DNA from: Actinomyces bovis
Lineage (GTDB): Bacteria > Actinomycetota > Actinomycetes > Actinomycetales > Actinomycetaceae
Direction: 5' to 3'
Assembly: GCF_900444995.1 (NCBI RefSeq)
Contig: NZ_UAPQ01000001.1
Coordinates: 1-64,000 of the forward strand
DNA: 64,000 bases
Positions within the stretch are counted from its first letter, which is position 1; every line of letters starts with the position of its first letter. Below the pieces are notes generated by a model that saw nothing but the letters and a program-made list of their open reading frames with translations, was not told the origin of the DNA and did not search any database. The translations under genes were made by a program, and so were the position numbers. Shown one piece after another: positions 44,538 to 52,659 of this stretch.

Positions 44538-46535
44538 TCAGTCGCGTGCCCCCTCGCGCCGCGCCAGCCGGTAAAGCACCGCGATGATGCCGCAGAACAG
44601 CAGCGCTCCCAGACAGATTGCGAGCTTCGCAAAGCTATCAGGCATGATCGCCAGCGGTTCGTCCTCGCCAGAAGCCCCGACGATGCCCGCATAGACCACG
44701 CCCCACAGGCTCTCACCAACAATCAGGCCGGTGGCCACCAGCGTACCCATGCGCTTAGCACGCTCGGGGTTGGCTTGTTTCTCCGCCCATTTATCGTGCA
44801 GGAGCCCAAGCACCGCACCGATAGGGATCATGATGGTGATAGCCATCGGCAGGTACATGCCCATTCCCACAGCCAGGCCGGGCAGGGAGAGGTTCTTGGT
44901 GGTGCGGGTCAGGACCTCGTTAATGATGATGACCACTACACCGATGGCCGCCCCCAAACCGATCAGTTTCCAGTTCAGGTTCCCACCAAAAACGCCTTTG
45001 ATCAGGTCGGAGATCAAGGAGGCCTGTGGGGCAGACAGGGCATTCTCACCGGCGCCAGGGGCACCTTGGAATCCAAAAGCCTTCTGCATGAGGTTGAGGA
45101 CCGGCGGGATGATAACCGCACCAAAGCCCACACCGATTATTAGGGCCACCTGCTGCTTCCAGGGGGTTGCTCCCACAAGCTGACCGGTTTTGAGGTCCTG
45201 CAGGTTGTCGTTAGAGATCGTGGCGATACCGAAGACGACCGCAGCCGTGAACAGCGTGTAGGCCACCAATGCGGACAGCTGGTCACCCTGGACGGTGCCG
45301 TGCACCACCTTGACCACCAGCGCAGCGGCGATAGCCACGATGATGCCCACGCCCGAGATCGGAGAGTTAGAGGCACCAATTAGGCCTGCCATATAACCGC
45401 AGACGGAGGCGACAGCCAGGCCGGTGAGCAGCACAAAGACGATCGAGATGAACACCAGGCCCCAGGCGGAGTGCTCGATGGCGGTGCCGCGCACGAACAG
45501 CCACAGGAGCACACCGATCGGCAGCATGGAGGCCAGGATTACGCCCATAACGACCTTGGCGGAGAGGTCACGTTCAGTGATGTCCACCTCCTGGCCAGAC
45601 TCACGGCGAGCGGTCGAGGAAAGGGAGTCTTTGATACCGACCACGATAGGTCCGATGAGCTTAATGAGGGTCCACACTGCGGCCACGGCTATTGTGCCGG
45701 CGCCAATCAGGCGGACGTCACTCTTGAATACGCCGCCGACCGCCTTAGCGAGTTCCACGGAGCCGTCGAGCTGCCCCCAGGTCTGCATAGGCAGCAGGAT
45801 GCCGTAGGAAATCAGCAGACCGACAATCATGGCGATACCAACGCCGATACCCACCAGGTGTCCCACACCGATCAGCGCCAGGGACAGGGAACCAGCCGCC
45901 ATAGTGCCACCAGAGCCAATCTTGAAAGCTCCGGAGACCTCAGTGGCTACAGCCTTCAAAGAACCCAAGATGGCGAAGCCGGCAGAGGCCAAGCCGCCCC
46001 AGATAATCGCCAGGAGTCCGCGACGGGATTCCTCGGCGCCTTCATTGGTGTCTCCCACGCGCAGCACCTCGGCGGCAGCCACACCCTCCGGGTATGGCAG
46101 GTCGGAGTTAGTGACCAGCGCGCGACGCAGCGGGATGGAGTACATGACGCCCAGCAAGCCACCCAGGGCGATTACAAAGACGGACTGCCAGTAGGGGAAG
46201 CCTTGCCACCAGCCGACCATTACTAGTCCAGGTAGCACGAAAATAATGGCGGATAGGGTGCCGGCAGCGGAGGCAATCGTCTGAACGATGTTGTTCTCCT
46301 GGATGGTGTGATCCTTGAAGTAGCGGAGCACAGCCATGGAGATCACAGCAGCGGGGATAGAGGTGGCAAAGGTCAGTCCGGCCTTCAAACCCAGGTAGAC
46401 GTTCGCCGCTGTGAACACGATGGTGATCAAGCCACCAATGATGACGCCGCGTAGCGTCAGCTCCTTGACATTCAAGGGTGCAGCCGCAGTCTTGGCCGCT
46501 GGGCCCGCTGCTGCCTTTGATTTCGAAGGGGACAT
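44538..46535 (-). CDS. OPT-family oligopeptide/metal-chelate transporter
   Basis: The 665-residue protein has about 15-16 membrane helices. The first conserved block VIIGGLITIVFTAANVYLGLKAGLTF (the diagnostic core is NVYLGLKAG) and the later ISNDNLQDLKTGQLVGATPW and SDLPYPEGVAAAEVLR motifs are typical of the prokaryotic OPT subgroup, which imports oligopeptides or metal chelates by proton coupling. It is flanked by hisI and the TrpC-like gene. In many actinobacteria trpE and small membrane genes occupy this position, so peptide or amino-acid scavenging in place of Trp synthesis is a plausible but untested reading. Confidence 0.9.
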   Translation of the reverse strand: MSPSKSKAAAGPAAKTAAAPLNVKELTLRGVIIGGLITIVFTAANVYLGLKAGLTFATSIPAAVISMAVLRYFKDHTIQENNIVQTIASAAGTLSAIIFVLPGLVMVGWWQGFPYWQSVFVIALGGLLGVMYSIPLRRALVTNSDLPYPEGVAAAEVLRVGDTNEGAEESRRGLLAIIWGGLASAGFAILGSLKAVATEVSGAFKIGSGGTMAAGSLSLALIGVGHLVGIGVGIAMIVGLLISYGILLPMQTWGQLDGSVELAKAVGGVFKSDVRLIGAGTIAVAAVWTLIKLIGPIVVGIKDSLSSTARRESGQEVDITERDLSAKVVMGVILASMLPIGVLLWLFVRGTAIEHSAWGLVFISIVFVLLTGLAVASVCGYMAGLIGASNSPISGVGIIVAIAAALVVKVVHGTVQGDQLSALVAYTLFTAAVVFGIATISNDNLQDLKTGQLVGATPWKQQVALIIGVGFGAVIIPPVLNLMQKAFGFQGAPGAGENALSAPQASLISDLIKGVFGGNLNWKLIGLGAAIGVVVIIINEVLTRTTKNLSLPGLAVGMGMYLPMAITIMIPIGAVLGLLHDKWAEKQANPERAKRMGTLVATGLIVGESLWGVVYAGIVGASGEDEPLAIMPDSFAKLAICLGALLFCGIIAVLYRLARREGARD

Positions 46536-46677
46536 TCTCAGTGCTTCCGGTTAGATGCTTCCCGACCGCTCTAGGAGATCAGGCGGTCATGGGTTTCCCG
46601 GTGACGCTAGCATGTCCAGCGTTTCCGGCCCGTGACCCGCCTGGCATGCACAGGATCACAGGCAAAGGTGAGGCGGC

Positions 46678-47070
46678 TCAGTTCTCAGTTTCTTTTCCCA
46701 CTGTGGCCCCCAAATCCCCGCCTGCTAGGAAGCAACTGCGCTTACCGGTGTGGCAGGCTGCTCCGAGCTGATCTACTTCTAGGAGTAGGGCGTCTCCGTC
46801 GCAGTCCAGACTGACGGACTTGACGTACTGGAAGTGCCCGGAGGTATCACCTTTACGCCAGTACTCCTGGCGCGAGCGCGACCAGAAGGTGACACGACCT
46901 TCAGTAAGGGTGCGGCGCAAAGCCTCGTCGTTCATCCAGCCGACCATCAGCACTTCACGGGTGTCGTACTGCTGTACCACCGCGCAAATCAGGCCCTTGG
47001 CGTCCCGCTTGAGGCGGGAGGCTAGCGCGCCCGGCAGTGCTGAGTAGTCGTGGGCTGGTTGCGAGCTCAT
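46678..47070 (-). CDS. hisI: Phosphoribosyl-AMP cyclohydrolase
   Basis: HisI opens the adenine ring of phosphoribosyl-AMP in histidine synthesis. The 130-residue protein has [36 protein letters not shown], and the zinc/magnesium site [20 protein letters not shown] with the terminal Cys in GKRSCF. It is the cyclohydrolase-only form, without fused HisE. It lies downstream of hisF on the same strand; the two are separated by two small membrane-protein genes. Confidence 0.95.
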   Translation of the reverse strand: MSSQPAHDYSALPGALASRLKRDAKGLICAVVQQYDTREVLMVGWMNDEALRRTLTEGRVTFWSRSRQEYWRKGDTSGHFQYVKSVSLDCDGDALLLEVDQLGAACHTGKRSCFLAGGDLGATVGKETEN

Positions 47071-47110
47071 GGCGGAAAGTCTCCCACGTGCGCAGCAGCC
47101 TCTAGGCAGC

Positions 47111-47500
47111 TCAGCCCCAGAGCGGCGCCGTCGGCGGACCTAAAAGGAAAGCCAGCCAGGGCTGCAGCCAAGGGGTGTTGCGCAGCACTGTGAAAACAGC
47201 CACCGCCACCCCAAGCACCAGCGCTTCGCGCGGGCTCATGAAAGCGTCCAAAACCCGATCCAAACCACGCAGGCGCTCGCGCAGTACGCGATAAACCAGC
47301 CTGGCAGCTAAGCCGATGAGCAGCAGTTCAACTAAGGGAGCGATCGGGTTCCAGCCAAGCGCAGCTGCCCAGTCACCGTGCAGCAGCGACACGGTCGCCC
47401 GCGTGCCCCCACAAAAAGGACACCAATAGCCCGTCAGCGCATGAAACAAGCAGCCCCCAGGAGGCAGAGGCGGAGCAGTCAGGGCGGGAGCAGCGAGCAT
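47111..47500 (-). CDS. DUF2752 membrane protein
   Basis: The 129 residues contain the DUF2752 signature [21 protein letters not shown] (core CPFCGGTRA, about 26-34), followed by two or three hydrophobic helices (about 50-75, 85-110). The family is membrane-bound and uncharacterised; the Cys pair suggests metal binding or redox chemistry. Its GTG/TTG-type start lies 3 bp after the stop of the next upstream gene, and this pairing with a DUF4190-like protein recurs in actinobacteria, often near his or trp genes. Confidence 0.85.
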   Translation of the reverse strand: MLAAPALTAPPLPPGGCLFHALTGYWCPFCGGTRATVSLLHGDWAAALGWNPIAPLVELLLIGLAARLVYRVLRERLRGLDRVLDAFMSPREALVLGVAVAVFTVLRNTPWLQPWLAFLLGPPTAPLWG

Positions 47501-47503
47501 AGC

Positions 47504-48007
47504 TCAGTAGCTTCGCGTCCTCGACCAGACCACGAATACCCAGAAGGCAATCCAAAGCGCCATAGAAACGACTGAGATCACCACTGCGGCGATTGACACC
47601 CCTTTATTGTCCGCATGCCCGTTATTTGCCGCGACAATTCCTGCGATGCCCAGTCCAAGTGCAATCAGTTGGGCCACTCCGTAGGTGCAACAGAGCACGG
47701 AAACGATGCTCAGGCCTAGAGCCCAGCCCCCCAGCGCGTTGGACCGCGTCCGGTTAGACATGAGGACCATCTGCTGTACCTGCGCCATAACTGGGTCGTA
47801 GATCGGCTGCATTGGGCGCGAGACCATCATCGGTTGAGGCTGGTAGGCACCAGCCTGTGAACTTAGGTAGCTACTGCCCTGGTACTCGAATCCGGGGTAG
47901 GGCGTGCCGGCAAGCGGCGGCTGGGCGGCATAGGGGTCTGAGCTAGGACCAGCGTAGGGGTTGTATGGGTCTGGGGCACCCGGTTGGTTATACGGATAGT
48001 CGCTCAT
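47504..48007 (-). CDS. DUF4190-like membrane protein with Pro/Tyr-rich N-terminus
   Basis: The first 85 residues are low-complexity and rich in Pro, Tyr, Gln and Ser (YPYNQPGAPDPYNPYAG and similar), probably a disordered cytoplasmic tail. Two membrane helices follow (about 98-125 and 140-162) with ALGGWALGLSIVSVLCC and GLGIAGIVAANNGHADNKG, the pattern of DUF4190 proteins. No function is known. It is co-transcribed with the DUF2752 gene 3 bp downstream. Confidence 0.8.
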   Translation of the reverse strand: MSDYPYNQPGAPDPYNPYAGPSSDPYAAQPPLAGTPYPGFEYQGSSYLSSQAGAYQPQPMMVSRPMQPIYDPVMAQVQQMVLMSNRTRSNALGGWALGLSIVSVLCCTYGVAQLIALGLGIAGIVAANNGHADNKGVSIAAVVISVVSMALWIAFWVFVVWSRTRSY

Positions 48008-48087
48008 GGGCTCATCAGAGGATCGGGGATATACAAGTGGCTCAATGTTAAGCGGCTACAGCGAGGCTCTAGCGCAAGTGGGTAGTT

Positions 48088-48861
48088 CTACCACCGCACC
48101 GGGAGGCCAGCCGCCCGCAGCGCTGATTTGGCTTGCCGCACAGTCATCGTGCCAAAGTGGAACACAGAGGCTGCCAGCACGGCATCTGCACCGTGCAGCG
48201 CCGCTTGCGCGAAGTGTTCTGGCCTGCCTGCTCCCCCAGAGGCGATCACCGGCACCCGCAGCTCTTGGCGCACCGCGTCCAGCATCTCCAAATCAAAGCC
48301 CTCCTTGACGCCATCAACATCCATGGAGTTCAGCAGCACCTCACCCGCACCTAGCTCGGCTGCCTGAACCGCCCAAGCTACGGCGTCGATCCCCGTGGAA
48401 ATGCGGCCACCGTGAGTAGTTACCTCATAACCGGAATCCGTGGTGACGCCCTCGGGGCAGCGCCTCGCGTCAACCGAGAGCACTAGCACCTGGTTGCCAA
48501 AGCGTTCCGCTACCTCAGCGATGAGTTCAGGCCGGTTGATAGCTGCGGTGTTTACCCCAACTTTGTCAGCACCAGCGCGCAGGAGCCGATCTACGTCCGC
48601 AACGCTGCGGACGCCACCGCCAACGGTCAGTGGCACGAAGACCTGCTCGGCGGTGGCTGAGACGACCTCCAGCATGGTGGCACGCCCCTCCGCAGAAGCA
48701 GAGACATCCAGAAAAGTGACTTCATCAGCGCCTTGCTGCTCGTATTTGGCGGCTAGCTCAACTGGGTCACCGGCATCACGCAGGCCCTGGAAATTAACGC
48801 CCTTGACCACGCGCCCGGCTTTTACGTCTAGGCAGGTGATAACGCGAACGGCAACGCTCAT
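48088..48861 (-). CDS. hisF: Imidazole glycerol phosphate synthase cyclase subunit HisF
   Basis: HisF uses ammonia from HisH to form imidazole glycerol phosphate and AICAR. The start is set at the ATG at 48861 (AGGAG 6 nt upstream), giving [20 protein letters not shown] with catalytic Asp11; the second catalytic Asp lies in [10 protein letters not shown] (about 130). The 257-residue length is normal. The open frame upstream to 49092 is unconserved. It heads a minus-strand set that ends with hisI. hisH, hisA and the rest are not in the window. Confidence 0.95.
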   Translation of the reverse strand: MSVAVRVITCLDVKAGRVVKGVNFQGLRDAGDPVELAAKYEQQGADEVTFLDVSASAEGRATMLEVVSATAEQVFVPLTVGGGVRSVADVDRLLRAGADKVGVNTAAINRPELIAEVAERFGNQVLVLSVDARRCPEGVTTDSGYEVTTHGGRISTGIDAVAWAVQAAELGAGEVLLNSMDVDGVKEGFDLEMLDAVRQELRVPVIASGGAGRPEHFAQAALHGADAVLAASVFHFGTMTVRQAKSALRAAGLPVRW

Positions 48862-49005
48862 ATAGGGCTCCTGACTGGGCGGGCAAATCGTGCTGGGGCC
48901 CGGCTGGCTGCTGCGTATGACGGACTCCAGCCCCAGATTAGCGCCGTGACTCGCCTGGACGAGTACCCATCCACGTGGGCGCAATGCTGCAATTAGGCTC
49001 AGGTC

Positions 49006-49662
49006 GTGAATCCTGCAGCTGTCACTCCCAACTCGGGTGGATCGGAAGCCTGGCTCGCACTGCGCCCGGTGCCAAAGCAGCATGCACTCCAAGTAGTTCT
49101 AGCCCATCTAGCGAATGCTCGGGCTAGAGCAGCCGAATCCGCTCTCCCTGGCCGCGGCTTGGTAGTGGTGATTGATGGCCCGGCCGGAGCCGGCAAGACG
49201 CATCTAGCTAAGGAAGTCGCTGCGGCGCTGGAGTACAGCACAACATGGCAGGGAATCGTGCAGCTTGACGAGTTGGTGCCCGGCTGGGATGGCTTGGCGG
49301 CTGGAGTAGAAGCAGCGCGGGGCATGCTGCATGCGCTGGACTCTGGCCAGCCAGCCCGGGCACGAAAGTGGGACTGGAGTGCATCCAGCCCAGGCGGCTG
49401 GCTGACCCTGCCGCCGTTGCAAGGTGGTGTGCTTCTGCTTGAAGGTTGTGGTGCTCTTGCCAGTGCGGCGCAGGACCTACGGCGTCTCGCATTGCTGCGC
49501 GTGTGGGTGCAGGCGCCGCCGGAGATCTGCGTTGCGCGCATCCAGCTGCGTGACCCCTATGTTTGGGACCTTAAGAACTGGCAAGCCCAAGCTGAGCGCC
49601 AAGCTCAGAGCTGGAAACACGGACCTAGAGCGTATTGGCCAGACCTGGTGATTGCTGGCTAA
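49006..49662 (+). CDS. P-loop kinase-like protein (uridine-kinase-like)
   Basis: The 218-residue protein has Walker [21 protein letters not shown] (about 53-72), a [10 protein letters not shown] block, and a [12 protein letters not shown] block followed by [12 protein letters not shown], the organisation of small uridine kinase-like actinobacterial proteins. It is likely to phosphorylate a small molecule, but the substrate cannot be read. It starts at a GTG at 49006, divergent from hisF with 144 bp between, and ends before the convergent FKBP-like gene. Confidence 0.75.
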   Translation: MNPAAVTPNSGGSEAWLALRPVPKQHALQVVLAHLANARARAAESALPGRGLVVVIDGPAGAGKTHLAKEVAAALEYSTTWQGIVQLDELVPGWDGLAAGVEAARGMLHALDSGQPARARKWDWSASSPGGWLTLPPLQGGVLLLEGCGALASAAQDLRRLALLRVWVQAPPEICVARIQLRDPYVWDLKNWQAQAERQAQSWKHGPRAYWPDLVIAG

Positions 49663-49739
49663 CCGCAGGGCGCCTGCCTTGAACTCCCCTCTGCTTCCCG
49701 ATAAGTGGCCACCAACCGGATGAGAGAGCTTAGGAGCTT

Positions 49740-50966
49740 CTAGGGCGCCGCAGGTGCACTCGGAGTTACCACCACGATTTGGTCCGTTGGGGCCGTAGTC
49801 GGCTCGGCAGTCTTGGAATCAGGGTTGTCTACGGATAGAACATCAATGGCCAGGGCCACAGATACATCTCCCCGCGCCTGGGCAGCAGGCAGTGCCATAA
49901 GCACCCTAGATCCGACCCGTACGTCGCGCAGGTGGTCTGCTGCTGCGGTTATGAGTTCTTTCATGACCACACCGCAAGGCACCATCGTGTCCCCGTAACA
50001 GTCCGTAATTGCCTGCCCGGTCTTCCAGTTGACCATGGTGTAGCGCGCCACCAAGGTGTCGCCATCCTTAATCTGCTCGCCTTCGCCCTCAATCAGGAGT
50101 TCGGCGCGCACCGCCGTCGGCTCCGGAAGGCCCGCAGTGCCCAGGGTGACTTTGCCGTCAGATCCCATGGTGAAGCTCGGCATACCCGCAGGCGTTGGCT
50201 GTGGGGTGCCATGAGATCGCAGCTCCATGATATCGATGACCGTAATTTCAACAATTGCCTTGCCGTCAGGCTGTGTCACTGGTGAGCGCAAGACTAGGCG
50301 GGTCCCCTCGGTCAGTCCGACGATGCGCCAGGAGAGATCACCACCCACAGTATCTGCAGTCAGGGGGCCTAGGAACAGACGTCGGCCCGCAGTATTGCCG
50401 GTGGTATTGGTGCCGTCTGCCCCGGAGTAGGTGGAGACACTGAGCATTACCGGCTCACCACCGTTAACCGCGCGACCAGTACCTCGATTGACCACGTCCG
50501 AGAGGGTCTCTTGGACTGGGATTATGGGACCGTTCAGTTTCACAACCGGTGGGGCGCCAATGCGTCCGGCAACCTCCAGGAGCTGGTTCAGGGGAGCATC
50601 ACCTGGCAGCGGGCTAGCGACTTCTTTGGCCATCAGCGTGGGCGTGGGGGTCGGACTAACTTCAACCACCGGACTGGTCCGCCTCGAAGTCAGCAGCGGC
50701 AGCGCCACCATCACGGCCACCAACGCCACCGCCATCACCGCAATAATCCAGGTGGCTGGGCGCTTACGCCCCAGCGTCGCACCTATGACCTTATGGGCCC
50801 CAACGGCAGCTGCTTGTTCGTTCTGCTGGAGCCGACGACTGCGGCGAGTCTCAGCGGGAGCCACGCGGCGGCCACTGCGAGTTTGGTTCAAATTTTCGCG
50901 GCGGCTACGACGGGTCTCTGTGGAAGCCGCCCGGCGGCTGCGGGGCTCGGGAGCCTGCGTGCTCAT
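49740..50966 (-). CDS. Membrane-anchored FKBP-like protein of the pupylation operon
   Basis: An Arg-rich cytoplasmic tail (about 1-68, repeated ETRRSRR) precedes one membrane helix (about 73-92), a Pro/Thr linker and two FKBP-like domains. The second (about 300-385) shows IKDGDTLVARYTMVNWKTGQ and DVRVGSRVLMALPAAQA, which match FKBP strands; the aromatic active-site residues are poorly kept in both copies, so isomerase activity is doubtful. FKBP-type genes are frequent next to pafA in actinobacteria. It starts 17 bp after pafA and is the last gene of the operon. It probably faces the cell exterior as a chaperone. Confidence 0.75.
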   Translation of the reverse strand: MSTQAPEPRSRRAASTETRRSRRENLNQTRSGRRVAPAETRRSRRLQQNEQAAAVGAHKVIGATLGRKRPATWIIAVMAVALVAVMVALPLLTSRRTSPVVEVSPTPTPTLMAKEVASPLPGDAPLNQLLEVAGRIGAPPVVKLNGPIIPVQETLSDVVNRGTGRAVNGGEPVMLSVSTYSGADGTNTTGNTAGRRLFLGPLTADTVGGDLSWRIVGLTEGTRLVLRSPVTQPDGKAIVEITVIDIMELRSHGTPQPTPAGMPSFTMGSDGKVTLGTAGLPEPTAVRAELLIEGEGEQIKDGDTLVARYTMVNWKTGQAITDCYGDTMVPCGVVMKELITAAADHLRDVRVGSRVLMALPAAQARGDVSVALAIDVLSVDNPDSKTAEPTTAPTDQIVVVTPSAPAAP

Positions 50967-50983
50967 GGGCGCCTCCTCACGTC

Positions 50984-52420
50984 TCAGGGACTGTAGGGAT
51001 CGGAATAGACCGGCTCATCCTGCATCGCGGCGAGCAAGGCGTCAACGCGAACGTCCGAGTTGACAAGTGGGTCGCGTAGGGCAATGGCAGGAACAGAACC
51101 GTCTTCCAGCTTGAGGTTAACCCAATCCACAGCCAAATCTCGACGGCGTGCCTGTGCCCAGGCCACAGCCTGACCTCGCAGGTGAGCGCGAGTGGTGGCA
51201 GGAGCGTGGCCCATGGCACATTCGCACGCAGACTCAGCAACGTAGCGGCGCAGCAGGCCTGCTGACTCGAGTCGGCTGCGCAGCCCATCTTGCGCAGCGA
51301 TGTCATGGTAAGCCAGTAGCAGCCGGGCGACGCGTGGATCGGTGAGCTCGGCTCCGGTGCGGTCCTGGTAGCGGCGCAGCAGACTGAGCTTGGCGGCCCA
51401 GTCCAGGTCAGTTGCGACCGCCCCGAGGTCATCGCAGCGCAGCGCCTGCAAGCCCCGCGCCCATAGGCTAAGAACCTCGCTTTGAAGCGAGTCTAGATCA
51501 AGCTGTTCACAGTGCGCAGAGATCCTGCTCAGGTGCTCCTCTTGAAGATCTAGCGCCGTGATCATGCCTCCGCTAGCAAGCTCCAGCTTGGCCTGGCCAC
51601 TGAGGTCGTGACAGGTATCTCGGATGGCGCGCATCGGCTCTGCCAGAGCCAGATCACTGAGATCTCCGCCTTTCTCCAGGTAGTCCAGGAGCAGATCCAT
51701 CTGGCCTAGCTTCAGCAGCGTTGAGCCTTGCGCAATATTGGAATCTCCTACGATCACATGCATGCGGCGGAAGCGCTCTGCGTCAGCGTGGGGTTCATCG
51801 CGCGTGTTTATCAGGGGCCGGACTCGGGTGGTGGCCGCAGAGACGGCGTCGTGCATTTGGTCGGCACGCTGGGAAAAGACGTAGCGGGTGGGCCGGTTTC
51901 CAGCCGGGTCCACGTCAATATGTCCGGCACCTACCAGGATCTGGCGAGTTACCAGATGGGGCACTAGGGCGCGCGCATCTTTCCAAAAGTCTCCACGGCG
52001 GTGCACCAGGTAATTCTCGTGACAGCCAAAGCCACTGCCCTCGGCGTCAAGGTTGTTCTTGAGCAGGTGGATGCGCCCGGGCACCTCCTGTTCAGCCAGA
52101 TGGGTGTTAGCTTCGGCAACGAGGCGCGCCATGAGCAGTTCCCCGGCCCGATCCTGGGCCAGGAGGTCAGCTAAACGGTCACACTCGGCGGTGGCGTACT
52201 CGGGGTGACTGCCTACGTCCAGGTATAGACGCCCGCCGTTGGGGGTGAAGACATTGGTTGAGCGATGGCGCTGGACTAGAGGCTTGAATAGCTCACGGGC
52301 GGCATGATCGGCATCCAGGGGTGCTGGTCCCCCGTTAGTGGAAGCACATGTAATGCCGTATTCGGTCTCTATTCCAAAGACTCTTCTGGCGGGCGAGGCG
52401 TGGCGCTCCGCAGTGGTCAC
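50984..52420 (-). CDS. pafA: Pup--protein ligase
   Basis: PafA attaches deamidated Pup to substrate lysines using ATP. The 478-residue glutamine-synthetase-like protein shows RRVFGIETEYGITC (metal-binding Glu residues at about 18-20), GGRLYLDVGSHPEYATAEC with the catalytic Asp, NNLDAEGSGFGCHENYLVHR, and TRDEPHADAERFRRMHVIVG. The compact region before YLDVGSHPEY lacks the Dop loop, which assigns it as PafA rather than Dop. The GTG start overlaps the pup stop (GTGA), so ligase and Pup are translationally coupled. In Mycobacterium prcB and prcA lie in this region; here they are absent. Confidence 0.95.
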   Translation of the reverse strand: MTTAERHASPARRVFGIETEYGITCASTNGGPAPLDADHAARELFKPLVQRHRSTNVFTPNGGRLYLDVGSHPEYATAECDRLADLLAQDRAGELLMARLVAEANTHLAEQEVPGRIHLLKNNLDAEGSGFGCHENYLVHRRGDFWKDARALVPHLVTRQILVGAGHIDVDPAGNRPTRYVFSQRADQMHDAVSAATTRVRPLINTRDEPHADAERFRRMHVIVGDSNIAQGSTLLKLGQMDLLLDYLEKGGDLSDLALAEPMRAIRDTCHDLSGQAKLELASGGMITALDLQEEHLSRISAHCEQLDLDSLQSEVLSLWARGLQALRCDDLGAVATDLDWAAKLSLLRRYQDRTGAELTDPRVARLLLAYHDIAAQDGLRSRLESAGLLRRYVAESACECAMGHAPATTRAHLRGQAVAWAQARRRDLAVDWVNLKLEDGSVPAIALRDPLVNSDVRVDALLAAMQDEPVYSDPYSP

Positions 52421-52599
52421 TGTCCGCCCTTCTGGACGAAGCCCTGAACGAAGGCAGCGGCGTTGGCTTCCAAGACGGCGTCGATATCGTCGAGAATGTC
52501 ATCAACCGCGCTGGCTTGCACTTGGCCACCTGCAGCAAGGGCGTCGTCGGCTCCGAAATGGCCCTCCTGTGGCTGCAGTTGCTGCTGGTTTTGGGACAT
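52417..52599 (-). CDS. pup: Prokaryotic ubiquitin-like protein Pup
   Basis: The 60-residue acidic protein has the disordered N-terminal half, the helical core SAVDDILDDIDAVLEANAAA (about 30-49) that docks on the ARC/Mpa coiled coil, and the C-terminal FVQKGGQ. The final Gln must be deamidated to Glu by Dop before ligation. An AGGAG site lies 3-4 nt before the ATG. It sits between dop and pafA. It is slightly shorter than the 64-residue mycobacterial Pup. Confidence 0.96.
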   Translation of the reverse strand: MSQNQQQLQPQEGHFGADDALAAGGQVQASAVDDILDDIDAVLEANAAAFVQGFVQKGGQ

Positions 52600-52639
52600 G
52601 GGCTCCTCGATTCTGCTCGACCGGTTCTAGGGCGGAACG

Positions 52640-52655
52640 GCCCCCAACTGGGGGC
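52640..52655 (-). other. Short GC hairpin between dop and pup
   Basis: GCCCCC and GGGGGC pair around a four-base loop (AACT) 5 bp beyond the dop stop and 41 bp before the pup start. It may partly terminate, or may protect or process the message so that the small protein Pup is made in excess over Dop. There is no T-tract. Confidence 0.4.
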
Positions 52656-52659
52656 TGAG

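Noticed and set aside
46536-46677. Imperfect inverted repeat AGGCGGTCA/TGACCCGCCT upstream of the OPT gene as an operator
   Set aside because: The arms need a bulge and lie about 50 bp apart with no matching copy elsewhere; not convincing without a known regulator.
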